From: Candidatus Sumerlaeota bacterium
GTDB lineage: Bacteria; Sumerlaeota; Sumerlaeia; MWCT01; JAGHBZ01
Direction: 5' to 3'
DNA length: 11,448 bases
Assembly (NCBI GenBank): GCA_021160705.1
Contig: JAGHBZ010000354.1
Span: forward strand, 1-11,448
Notes under the pieces: generated by a model
Told to the model about the DNA's origin: nothing
The model's input: only the letters and a program-made list of their open reading frames with translations
Database searches by the model: none
Shown: positions 1 through 7,787 of the stretch, in pieces
Layout of the letters: every line of letters begins with the position of its first letter
Position numbering within the stretch: the stretch's first letter is position 1
Position numbers and translations under genes: made by a program

Positions 1-113
1 AAATTATCGCTTGTAAGATAAAAGATTAAATACCTTAAGTTTGCTGGAATCTCCTGAGACACACTTAATCAACCCGGGTAATCTTTAAGACGCTTTATTG
101 TGGTGTTATAATT
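1..113. other. Leader region upstream of rng
   Basis: No gene is visible. All three forward frames hit a stop within the first 27 bases, so any upstream gene on this strand ends at or before the left edge. A perfect TATAAT lies at 107-112, but it ends one base before the rng ATG, so a start site in the usual place would fall inside the coding region. The best -35 match at normal spacing (84-89, TTTAAG) is poor. No Shine-Dalgarno sequence precedes the ATG. The true promoter of the operon may lie further left, outside the window. Confidence 0.5.
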
Positions 114-1670
114 ATGTCTGAAAAAGTAATCATAAACCGCGAAGAAGAAGAGATTCGTGTTGCTCTACTTGAAAATGAGAAACTGGTGGAGCTCCATATT
201 GAGCGTTTACAGGAGCGGAACATCGTTGGAAATATCTATAAAGCCAGAGTAGTGAATGTAGTGTCAGGATTGCAGGCGGTATTTGTAGACATTGGGCTGG
301 AGAAGAATGCCTTTTTGCATTTTTCCGATATTCCCGGAGAACTGCTGGAAAAAATGTCCAGGAAAAAGAAAGGAATCTTTCGGCGCTTATTATCGCATAG
401 GAAGAGTGCGGATAAAAAGGCAAGCCAGGATAATAAAGAGGTCTCCATAGAAGAGATATTAAAACCTGGCGTGGAGTTGCTTGTACAGGTAAAGAAATCA
501 GCCATAGGAACAAAACCCCCACGAGTAACAGCAAATATAGCGTTGCCCGGTCGATACCTGGTGATGCTACCGTTTAACAGATTTGGTGGTGGTGTAAGTC
601 GAAAAATCCGCGACACTGGAGAGCGCATTAGACTGAAGGAAATCATAAAAGTTCCGCGACGCAACCTGGCAGGATTTATTGTAAGGACTGCTGCATCACA
701 ACACAATGCAGATGAAATTTTCCACGACGTAGCGATTTTGCGAAAACGTTGGGCTTCTATATGGCGTCGTGCACGCTCGAAATCAGCTCCCGCACTCCTG
801 TACAACGAGCAGGACGTTATTAATCGTTTGGTGCGAGATGTTTTTAGTGATAAAATTAATGAAATTATTGTTGATTCAAGTGCCGAGTATAAAAGACTCC
901 GTCGTTTACTTCGTCTTTATCTACCGTCGCTTGTTGAGCGTGTAGTACTTGATAGGTCGCCCTTAAATATTTTTGAAAAGTATAATGTGGAGAAGCAGAT
1001 TGAGCAGGCATTACGACGAACGGTGCGACTTCGTAGCGGGGGGTATTTGATTATTGATGAGCTCTCCACGATGACAGTAATTGATGTTAACAGCGGGGGT
1101 TTCGTTGGGAAAAAGAGTCCCAGAGAAACTATCCTAACGACCAACCTGGAGGCGGCGGAGAGTATTGCCCGGCAACTCCGATTGCGTGACATTGGTGGGC
1201 TGATTGTTATTGATTTTATTGATATGGAGGAGAGTGCCGACCGCGAGAAAGTCTGGCAACGATTTACTCAGCTGATGAAACAAGACCGGGCGACCTCTTT
1301 TGTTGCCAAATTTGCTGAGTTCGGGCTACTCTCACTGACGAGAAAACGCACTGGACAGAGCCTGAAAAAACTCATCTTTGAGGATTGCCCTTATTGTAAA
1401 GGTTCAGGACAGGTACTCGGTAAATCAGAGCTCTGGCGCAAGATTAAGTATGAAATTATTGACCATCTTGAGGCACACGCAAAAAATAGCGTTATCATAG
1501 AGGTAGTGCTTAACACTGAATTATATAACTACATTGAACAAAAGTTTAGTGCGACGTTAAAACGACTCGCAAAACAATATAAAAGTAGAATAACTTTACA
1601 CCCTGACGAGCACCGACATATTGAAAATTTTGAGATAAAAACTATTTTGCCACGTGGCAGAAAAAAATAA
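114..1670 (+). CDS. rng: Ribonuclease E/G family endoribonuclease (RNase G-like)
   Basis: A single-strand-specific endoribonuclease of the RNase E/G family, cytoplasmic, acting in rRNA 5'-end maturation and mRNA decay. The 518-aa protein is close to RNase G (489 aa in E. coli) and lacks the long C-terminal scaffold of RNase E. The N-terminus has the conserved strand with RVALLENEKLVELHIER (about 15-31). An S1 domain (about 37-143) contains GNIYKARV and FVDIGLEKNAFLHFSD. It is interrupted by a basic, low-complexity insert at about 80-112 that is longer than in E. coli RNase G. The DNase I-like catalytic region carries D324 in VIDVNSGGFVG and D367 in IDFIDM, matching the two metal-binding aspartates of RNase E (D303 and D346). 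C425 and C428 in CPYCKG form the zinc-link that dimerises the family. The start gives the family N-terminus although no Shine-Dalgarno site is visible. It is probably the first gene of an operon with dnaE, 43 nt downstream. Confidence 0.95.
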   Translation: MSEKVIINREEEEIRVALLENEKLVELHIERLQERNIVGNIYKARVVNVVSGLQAVFVDIGLEKNAFLHFSDIPGELLEKMSRKKKGIFRRLLSHRKSADKKASQDNKEVSIEEILKPGVELLVQVKKSAIGTKPPRVTANIALPGRYLVMLPFNRFGGGVSRKIRDTGERIRLKEIIKVPRRNLAGFIVRTAASQHNADEIFHDVAILRKRWASIWRRARSKSAPALLYNEQDVINRLVRDVFSDKINEIIVDSSAEYKRLRRLLRLYLPSLVERVVLDRSPLNIFEKYNVEKQIEQALRRTVRLRSGGYLIIDELSTMTVIDVNSGGFVGKKSPRETILTTNLEAAESIARQLRLRDIGGLIVIDFIDMEESADREKVWQRFTQLMKQDRATSFVAKFAEFGLLSLTRKRTGQSLKKLIFEDCPYCKGSGQVLGKSELWRKIKYEIIDHLEAHAKNSVIIEVVLNTELYNYIEQKFSATLKRLAKQYKSRITLHPDEHRHIENFEIKTILPRGRKK

Positions 1671-1713
1671 GAATTTTAGCAATTACCCATAGTGATAGGG
1701 AGTGAGACTGAGT

Positions 1714-4700
1714 ATGAGCAATAAAAAGCAATTCGTTCATTTGCACGTGCATACTATATATAGCCTGCTGGATGGTGCGTGTAAGATTGGGCAATTGTGT
1801 AGTAAGGCACAGGAGATGGGTTTTCCCGCACTGGCAATTACTGACCACGGGAATTTGTTTGGCGTTATTAAGTTTTACAAGACCGCCAGAAAATACGGTA
1901 TAAAACCAATTATAGGGCAGGAATTTTATATTTCACCGACCACGCGATTTGACCGTAGTATGGATGAGAAGCGTGCCTCAAATCATCTCATTTTGCTGGC
2001 AAAAAATAATGAGGGGTATACCAATCTTGCCAAGTTATCATCGCTCGCTTATTTAGAAGGTCATTATTATAAACCAAGAATCGACCTTGAGATACTGGCA
2101 CAACATAACAAAGGAATAATAGGCTTATCTGGTTGTATGAAAGGCGCAATTCCAGAAGCCATCAACGAAGGCAATGAACGCAAAGCCAGCCATTGGCTTG
2201 AGTCGTACCTGGACATATTGGGGCGTGAGAACTTTTTTCTTGAGTTAATGGACCAGGGACTACCAGAGCAAAAGAGGGTCAATCGCGGTCTGGTGCGTCT
2301 GGCAAAAAAGCATAATGTCAGGCTCGTGGCGAGCAATGACTGCCACTATATTGAACGCGCTGATGCACCTGTGCAAGATATTCTTATGTGTATTCAGACA
2401 GGGAAAACCGTGCAGGACAAAAATCGTCTACGCTTTAACAGCGACCAGTTCTATTTAAGGTCAGCAGAGGAGATGTGGCAATTATTTGGCAGTGAGGCAG
2501 AAGAAGCGCTCCATAATACAATTGCAATCGCTGAAATGTGCAACGTAGAAATACCGTTAGGGCAACGGCTATTGCCTGAATTTACTCCACCCGATGGTCA
2601 GTCGCCTAAACAATATCTACGCCGTCTGGTAGAGCAAGGACTCCGACAGCGGTTTAAAAAATTAGACCAGCGTTATCTTGAACGAATGGAGACAGAACTT
2701 AGCATCATTAATCGTATGAAATTTGATTCTTATTTTTTGATAGTATGGGATTTCGTGCGCTTCGCAAAGGAAAACAATATACCAGTAGGGCCGGGAAGGG
2801 GTTCAGCTGCTGGCAGTCTGGTGGCGTATGCACTGGGGATAACTGACGTTGACCCTATTGCAAATGGACTACTCTTTGAGCGGTTTCTTAATCCTGAACG
2901 TGTGAGTCTACCTGATATTGACATTGATTTTTGCTATGAGAAACGACCCCAGGTGATAGACTATGTCCGACGTAAATACGGGAATCGTCGTGTGGCTCAG
3001 ATAATTACTTTTGGGACTATGAAAGCAAGAAACGCAATCAGAGACGTTGGTCGCGCTCTGGGTATACCACTTGCGGTTTCTGACAGAACCGCTAAATTAG
3101 TCCCTGAACGCCTGGATATTAGACAAGCACTCCGCAGTGTTTCAGAACTCAGAGATATGTATAACAATGACCCGCAAATAAAACGTTTGTTGGATATTGC
3201 TATGGCAGTTGAAGGAAATGTCCGACATCCATCCATTCATGCCGCTGGTGTGGTTATTGCCGACAGAGACCTTACCGAGGTTGTGCCTCTTTATAAACCT
3301 GCCACTGAAGACGAGATTGCCACACAATTTGATATGTATGAGGTAGAGGAAATCGGACTCCTTAAGATGGATTTCCTTGGTCTAAAGAATTTGACAATTA
3401 TTGACCGCACTGTTGAAAAAATCAGAAAGACCAGGGGAATAGAAATTGACTGGGAAAAGATTCCCTTAGATGACGAGAAGACCTACCAGATGCTTCAGGA
3501 GGGCAAGACCACCGGTGTGTTTCAACTTGAGAGTACCGGGATGACTGAACTGGTTAGGCGACTTAGACCTGAGTGTTTTGAAGACATTATAGCGCTTCTG
3601 GCATTATACCGACCCGGACCCTTGCAGAGTGGTCTGGTCAGTGATTTCATTGACCGCAAACACGGTAAGAAGGAAATCATTTATGACCATCCTTTACTTG
3701 AGCCCATCTTAAAGGAGACCTACGGGATTATCCTCTATCAGGAACAGGTTATGCAAATAGCCAACGTTATGGCGGGATTTACTATGGGCGAAGCGGATGT
3801 GCTTCGGCGTGCTATGGGAAAGAAAAAAATGCAGGAGATGGCTGCACAAAAATCTAAGTTCATTAGCCGTGTGGTGGAAAAAGGTATAGACCAGACCGTA
3901 GCTCAGAAAATCTTTGACCAGATGGAATATTTCGCTGGATATGGGTTCAATAAGTCTCATAGTGCCGCCTATGCCGTGGTTACGTTTAGAACCGCATACC
4001 TAAAAGCACATTTCCCTGTGGAATTTATGGCGTCCTTAATGAGCGTTGATATGGGTGATATGGAAAAAATGGCTCATTATTTTAGCGTCTGTAAGGAAAT
4101 GGGTATCCGGATATATCCCCCTGATATTAATGAATCATTCGCTGACTTTACGGTGGTAGGCAATCATATTCGCTTCGGATTGGCTGCGGTGAAAAACGTT
4201 GGCGAGAGCGCAGTTGAATCAATTATCAAAATACGCAAGGCAGGAGGGGCGTTTAAATCGCTGTATGATTTTTGCAACCGCACTGTTGGTGGCGCTGTGA
4301 ACAGTCGTATGATTGAAGCACTGATTAAATGCGGCGCATTTGATTCACTTGGTGCTACACGCCCCCAACTATTAGCGGCATTGCCTCGTGCACTGGAGCT
4401 CGCTACCGGCAGACAACGCGACCGCGCCGCTGGACAATCCTCATTATTTGACCTGCTGGGTGAACGTCAGCCTTCACTACAGGAAGAACTCCTCCCTGAT
4501 GTTCCGGACTGGCAACTCAAGAAAAAACTCCAGTACGAAAAATCTTTGTTGGGATTTTATGTAACAGGCCATCCACTCGACAAGTATGTTGCGGACATTA
4601 ATTCATTTACGAATGTGACCAGCAAAAATCTTCGCTTGAAGAAACCTAATGAAGAGGTAACGTATATTGGCGTCATCAATAAAATCTCCACTAAGTTTGA

Positions 4701-5157
4701 TAAATACACACATTCCATTGCCTTTGTGGAGGCGGAGGATTATGAAGGAAAAGTAGAATTGATTGTTTTTGCAAATGCTTATGAAAAGTATAAAAACCTG
4801 TTAACCGAAGACGCAGTGCTCTGGTTTAGAGGCAGGGTTAATACTCGCAATGATGTCCATAAAATTCAGGTGCTTGAGGTTAAAACGCCTGAAGAACTAC
4901 GTAAACAAAAAGCTTATTCACTGGAAATTAAATTTCCCCTCTATGTGGTGACTGATACATTTTTAGACCAAATCAAAAATATCCTTGAACGCCATAAAGG
5001 TAGACAACGTGTTCGACTTGTGGTGGAGAAACCCGGTGCCGGCGAGATTACTATCCAGGCGGGTAGGACATTTTATGTATCTATTGATGATGAGTTAATT
5101 ACCGATTTGGTGGAAAATGTGGAGGGTGAAAAAGTGTTGACCTTCGCTGAGAAGTGA
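1714..5157 (+). CDS. dnaE: DNA polymerase III subunit alpha (DnaE)
   Basis: Catalytic subunit of the replicative polymerase. The protein has 1147 aa from this ATG (E. coli 1160). The ATG at 1714 is preferred over an in-frame GTG at 1702 because AGGGAG (1697-1702) and GTGAG lie upstream at workable spacing. The PHP domain (about 1-275) has HLHVH (9-13), DH in ITDHG (44-45), E70, H91, a Cys in GLSGC (141) and DCH (209-211). The C-family polymerase core has PGRGSAAGSLVAY (360-372), then PDIDIDF with D401 and D403 at the same numbers as the E. coli catalytic pair, and the third aspartate D553 in MDFLGL. A fingers segment with GYGFNKSHSAAY (742-753) follows. HhH-type DNA binding (about 820-880), a sliding-clamp motif QSSLFD (908-913) and an OB-fold (about 980-1060) complete the C-terminus. 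No frameshift or missing catalytic residue is seen. It sits between rng and accA in the same direction. Confidence 0.98.
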   Translation: MSNKKQFVHLHVHTIYSLLDGACKIGQLCSKAQEMGFPALAITDHGNLFGVIKFYKTARKYGIKPIIGQEFYISPTTRFDRSMDEKRASNHLILLAKNNEGYTNLAKLSSLAYLEGHYYKPRIDLEILAQHNKGIIGLSGCMKGAIPEAINEGNERKASHWLESYLDILGRENFFLELMDQGLPEQKRVNRGLVRLAKKHNVRLVASNDCHYIERADAPVQDILMCIQTGKTVQDKNRLRFNSDQFYLRSAEEMWQLFGSEAEEALHNTIAIAEMCNVEIPLGQRLLPEFTPPDGQSPKQYLRRLVEQGLRQRFKKLDQRYLERMETELSIINRMKFDSYFLIVWDFVRFAKENNIPVGPGRGSAAGSLVAYALGITDVDPIANGLLFERFLNPERVSLPDIDIDFCYEKRPQVIDYVRRKYGNRRVAQIITFGTMKARNAIRDVGRALGIPLAVSDRTAKLVPERLDIRQALRSVSELRDMYNNDPQIKRLLDIAMAVEGNVRHPSIHAAGVVIADRDLTEVVPLYKPATEDEIATQFDMYEVEEIGLLKMDFLGLKNLTIIDRTVEKIRKTRGIEIDWEKIPLDDEKTYQMLQEGKTTGVFQLESTGMTELVRRLRPECFEDIIALLALYRPGPLQSGLVSDFIDRKHGKKEIIYDHPLLEPILKETYGIILYQEQVMQIANVMAGFTMGEADVLRRAMGKKKMQEMAAQKSKFISRVVEKGIDQTVAQKIFDQMEYFAGYGFNKSHSAAYAVVTFRTAYLKAHFPVEFMASLMSVDMGDMEKMAHYFSVCKEMGIRIYPPDINESFADFTVVGNHIRFGLAAVKNVGESAVESIIKIRKAGGAFKSLYDFCNRTVGGAVNSRMIEALIKCGAFDSLGATRPQLLAALPRALELATGRQRDRAAGQSSLFDLLGERQPSLQEELLPDVPDWQLKKKLQYEKSLLGFYVTGHPLDKYVADINSFTNVTSKNLRLKKPNEEVTYIGVINKISTKFDKYTHSIAFVEAEDYEGKVELIVFANAYEKYKNLLTEDAVLWFRGRVNTRNDVHKIQVLEVKTPEELRKQKAYSLEIKFPLYVVTDTFLDQIKNILERHKGRQRVRLVVEKPGAGEITIQAGRTFYVSIDDELITDLVENVEGEKVLTFAEK

Positions 5158-5204
5158 TTGTATGCTGGGTTATTATTTTGCGTTTCAATGGGGTGAGATT
5201 TAGT

Positions 5205-5210
5205 GAGGAG
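5205..5210 (+). promoter_or_regulatory. Shine-Dalgarno site for accA
   Basis: GAGGAG lies 11 nt before the accA ATG at 5222, inside a purine-rich stretch in the 64-nt dnaE-accA gap. The spacing is slightly long for this start and would be longer still for the alternative in-frame ATG at 5231, so 5222 is favoured. Confidence 0.5.
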
Positions 5211-5221
5211 TGTGAAACTAT

Positions 5222-6253
5222 ATGTCGTTAATGATTTATGATTTTGAGAAACCTATAGCTGAACTGGAAGAGAAACTCAGTGAATTACAATCTTTGTCAG
5301 AGAAAACCCCGGAGACACTTGCAGAGATTGCTAATTTAAGAGAGAAACTTTTAGAGACAAAAAAAAACATCTATGGAAATTTAACTGCCTGGCAACGAGT
5401 CCAACTTGCTCGCCACATCGCACGACCTCGTTCATTGGATTATATTAATGCTATTTTTACCGACTGGACTGAACTTCACGGCGATAGAAAATTTGCCGAT
5501 GACCCGGCAGTGGTCTGCGGACTTGCTCATTTTGAAAACATACCTGTCGCCGTTGTTGGACAGCAAAAAGGCAAAGACACCCGAGAAAATCTGCGTCGCA
5601 ACTTTGGGATGATGCACCCTGAGGGCTATCGCAAAGCACTACGTATTATGAAACTGGCTGATAAATTCTCCTTTCCGATAATTGTCTTCATTGATACTCC
5701 GGGCGCTTATCCGGGTATTGGGGCTGAAGAACGTGGACAGGCTGAAGCCATTGCATACAATATAAAAGAAATGTTCACTCTGCAGGTGCCGATTATTGTT
5801 GTCATTATTGGCGAAGGCGCAAGTGGTGGTGCTCTGGGCGTGGGGCTGGGCGATGTTGTCCTGATGATGGAAAACGCCTGGTATTGTGTGATTTCTCCTG
5901 AAGGATGTGCTTCCATCCTGTGGCGAGACCGTGCTATGGCGCCGCAATCTGCTGAAGCTCTTAAACTCACTGCCAATGACCTGTTAGAATTGAAAGTCAT
6001 TGATGAAATAATCCCTGAACCGCTTGGCGGTGCCCACCGTGACCCCGAAGTGGCTTTCCAAAATGTTTATAAAGCACTGAGTTCTCATCTTCAACGCCTG
6101 ATGCAAAAATCTGTAGACCAGCTTATCAATGAACGGTTTAAAAAATATCGACAAATAGGCGTGTTTATAACCCGTCAGGATAACTCAAAAAACTTTTCGG
6201 ATAAATCTGCTTTATCCGCCGCAGCTAAAAAAGATGAACAATCAAGAGGGTAA
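5222..6253 (+). CDS. accA: Acetyl-CoA carboxylase carboxyltransferase subunit alpha
   Basis: Alpha half of the carboxyltransferase that moves CO2 from carboxybiotin to acetyl-CoA to make malonyl-CoA, the first committed step of fatty acid synthesis; it works as an alpha2beta2 complex with AccD. The protein has 343 aa (E. coli 319). The N-terminal helical part (5-55) is typical AccA, with the first domain starting at AWQRVQLARHIARPRSLDYI. The crotonase-fold core shows FGMMHPEGYRKALR, then DTPGAYPGIGAEERGQ (158-173), the glycine-rich oxyanion-hole segment GEGASGGALG (197-206) and ISPEGCASILWRD (224-236). The last 25 or so residues are a polar tail beyond the usual end. accD is not in this window, so the beta subunit must be encoded elsewhere. 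The end overlaps the next gene by 20 nt, which suggests translational coupling. Confidence 0.97.
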   Translation: MSLMIYDFEKPIAELEEKLSELQSLSEKTPETLAEIANLREKLLETKKNIYGNLTAWQRVQLARHIARPRSLDYINAIFTDWTELHGDRKFADDPAVVCGLAHFENIPVAVVGQQKGKDTRENLRRNFGMMHPEGYRKALRIMKLADKFSFPIIVFIDTPGAYPGIGAEERGQAEAIAYNIKEMFTLQVPIIVVIIGEGASGGALGVGLGDVVLMMENAWYCVISPEGCASILWRDRAMAPQSAEALKLTANDLLELKVIDEIIPEPLGGAHRDPEVAFQNVYKALSSHLQRLMQKSVDQLINERFKKYRQIGVFITRQDNSKNFSDKSALSAAAKKDEQSRG

Positions 6254-7025
6254 GCAAAAACTTAAATTAAAACCTGAAATTCAATTATTAATAGACCTTC
6301 AAGAGCTGGATGTAAAACTCCGAAATTTGAAAACCGAAATTAATTCGCTTCCCGCCAAACTCACCGAGATAGCCACCTCACTTGAAGAGCAACGTGAACA
6401 GGTACTTTCACTCAAGCATAAGTATGAAGAAACTTTAAAAGAGCGCCGTCATAAAGAGATGGATTTGAAAGAGGCGGAGGAGAAAAAACGCAAGTTCCTT
6501 TCGCAACAAGTAGATGTGAGAACAAATGAAGAAATGCACGCACTTCAGCACGAAATTGCCCTGGTTGAACAGCAAATTGATAAACTTGAAGATAAAATCC
6601 TGCAACTATTAGATGAAGAGGAATTACTGAATAAAAAAATTCAAGAACAAAAAGAAAAAGTTAAACTCGCCGAAGAAAAAGCAGAAGCTGAGTCCAGAGC
6701 AATCAAAGAAAAAATTGAAAAACTGAAACACCACTACAATACGCTGAATAAAAAACGAGACGAATTAATAGCCCGGATTCCAGATGAATTAAAGGACTTT
6801 TACGAGACTTTTCACGAACGATATTTGGGCGAACTGGTAGTGCCTGTGGTTAATGGCTCCTGTGGTGGGTGTTTTATGCAACTTCTTCCGCAGCGCCTGG
6901 TTCAGGTTCATCTTGCCCAGGAGATTGTTTTCTGCGATAGGTGTCATCGCCTGCTTGCTTACGATGCCGACTACACCCCTGAGTCCAATACCACGGATAA
7001 TGACTCTGATAAACCCTCCAGATGA
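6234..7025 (+). CDS. Coiled-coil protein with C-terminal C4 zinc ribbon
   Basis: The 263-aa protein matches the widespread C4-type zinc-ribbon/coiled-coil family related to Chlamydia CT398 and Helicobacter HP0958. Residues 15-195 are a long charged alpha-helical hairpin rich in E, K, L and Q. It contains the family signature VRTNEEMHALQHEI (95-108). The C-terminal ribbon has two knuckles, C210-x2-C213 and C234-x2-C237, which would bind one zinc. No signal peptide or membrane segment is present. Known members are linked to sigma factor, flagellar or nucleic acid binding roles, but the general function is unsettled and none is assigned here. The ATG lies inside the end of accA and has no strong Shine-Dalgarno site. 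No other ATG, GTG or TTG occurs nearby in frame before the conserved helix, so it probably relies on re-initiation from accA. It looks like the last gene of the rng-dnaE-accA run. Confidence 0.88.
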   Translation: MNNQEGKQKLKLKPEIQLLIDLQELDVKLRNLKTEINSLPAKLTEIATSLEEQREQVLSLKHKYEETLKERRHKEMDLKEAEEKKRKFLSQQVDVRTNEEMHALQHEIALVEQQIDKLEDKILQLLDEEELLNKKIQEQKEKVKLAEEKAEAESRAIKEKIEKLKHHYNTLNKKRDELIARIPDELKDFYETFHERYLGELVVPVVNGSCGGCFMQLLPQRLVQVHLAQEIVFCDRCHRLLAYDADYTPESNTTDNDSDKPSR

Positions 7026-7204
7026 TTGAACCAAAGACCATCCGGAATCCAATAGGTATTTGAGTTTGCCTCAACCTCTCTCTAAAGAAAGAAATTAAAA
7101 AGTGCTTGACGCTTCAACATAAAAGAGTGAAAAATGTCCAACATAAAAATTGTGATGCTTTATTCTGCAAATAGACACTATAAAACCGCCTCAAAGGTAA
7201 TAAA
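7026..7204. other. Intergenic region before the nucleotidyltransferase
   Basis: No gene is visible. The only hairpin seen is a 5-bp stem (TTGAG 7060-7064 with CTCAA 7070-7074) without a T-tract, too weak to call a terminator. TTGACG at 7106-7111 resembles a -35 box, but no good -10 lies at the right distance. TATAAA at 7179-7184 resembles a -10, but its best -35 partner (TTGTGA 7150-7155) is 23 nt away. The 10-mer CAACATAAAA occurs twice, at 7115-7124 and 7139-7148. Confidence 0.4.
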
Positions 7205-7518
7205 ATGGGTAAAAAAACAGACCCAAAAATAGAAGATTTCTTAAGAAAGGTACGAAAAAAGTTCAGAATAGAAAAAGCTATTTTTTTTGGAAGCCGGGCT
7301 AAAGGCGAACATTTAAAAAAAAGTGATTATGACATCATTCTTGTCTCGCCAGATTTCAGGGCATCTTCTTCACCAAGAGAATTGCAATGATGTATGAGTT
7401 CTGGAATCATTATCCTTTAGATATAGAGCCTTTGTGTTATACACCCGAAGAATTTGAAAAGAAAAAAAAGCAAATTGGAATTGTGAGTCGGGCTGTAAAA
7501 GAAGGAATTGAGCTATAA
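7205..7518 (+). pseudogene. MNT-type minimal nucleotidyltransferase, frameshifted
   Basis: A small nucleotidyltransferase of the MNT antitoxin type, broken by a single frameshift. The first frame starts at ATG 7205, with AAAGG at 7193-7197. It carries FFGSRAKGEHLKKSDYDI, the GSRxxG (29-34) and SDxD (D41, D43) motifs of the family, then ends at a stop at 7388-7390. Re-reading one base at the GGG run 7359-7361 (a -1 shift, equal to one lost G) continues directly with GIFFTKRIAMMYEFW and LCYTPEEFEKKKKQIG, ending at TAA 7516-7518. The rejoined product would be 104 aa, a normal length for the family, and the second part matches the usual C-terminal half. Without repair the product is 61 aa and lacks the second half. 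A HEPN toxin gene, the usual partner, is not found on either side. Sequencing error, true decay and, least likely, programmed frameshifting are all possible; no classical slippery heptamer is seen. Confidence 0.85.
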
Positions 7519-7787
7519 TATCTCATTCCTCAAGATTATAAATTTATCTTCCGTTGAGAAAATACACCGTAGGCACAAAATATCCGTTATATCCGTTGAA
7601 AAATTTTATAAATATTGCCTTCCTGCGGATTGTATGGCTATTTTCATTTTTTTCTTTTCGGGTAAAGACGTGCTCATTCCTGGCTTCACTTCATACACTC
7701 CGCAGGTAATTATCATAGAATCAAAATTGTCTCCACTGAATGGACGCAAAACACAAAAACTAAATTCTTGTATTGCCCCTGAGGTCA
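7519..7787. other. Convergent intergenic region, AT-rich
   Basis: This lies between the broken nucleotidyltransferase (+) and the DUF503 gene (-). A 95-codon reading frame on the + strand and a 60-codon one on the - strand cross it, but neither resembles a known family. A 9-nt near-tandem repeat (TATCCGTTA, TATCCGTTG) is at 7581-7598, and a long imperfect inverted repeat spans 7622-7706. No convincing T-tailed terminator was found in either direction. Confidence 0.45.

Noticed and set aside
236..805. Long minus-strand frame opposite rng
   Set aside because: It is a shadow frame inside a gene with intact catalytic motifs and has no family resemblance.
7060..7074. Small hairpin TTGAG/CTCAA as a terminator after the zinc-ribbon gene
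   Set aside because: The stem is only 5 bp and is not followed by a T-tract.
7356..7364. Programmed -1 frameshift signal in the nucleotidyltransferase
   Set aside because: No X-XXY-YYZ slippery heptamer or clear downstream structure is present, so a mutation or sequencing error is more likely.
7581..7598. TATCCGTTA/TATCCGTTG as a CRISPR-like or satellite repeat
   Set aside because: There are only two 9-nt copies in direct contact, with no spacers and no further units.
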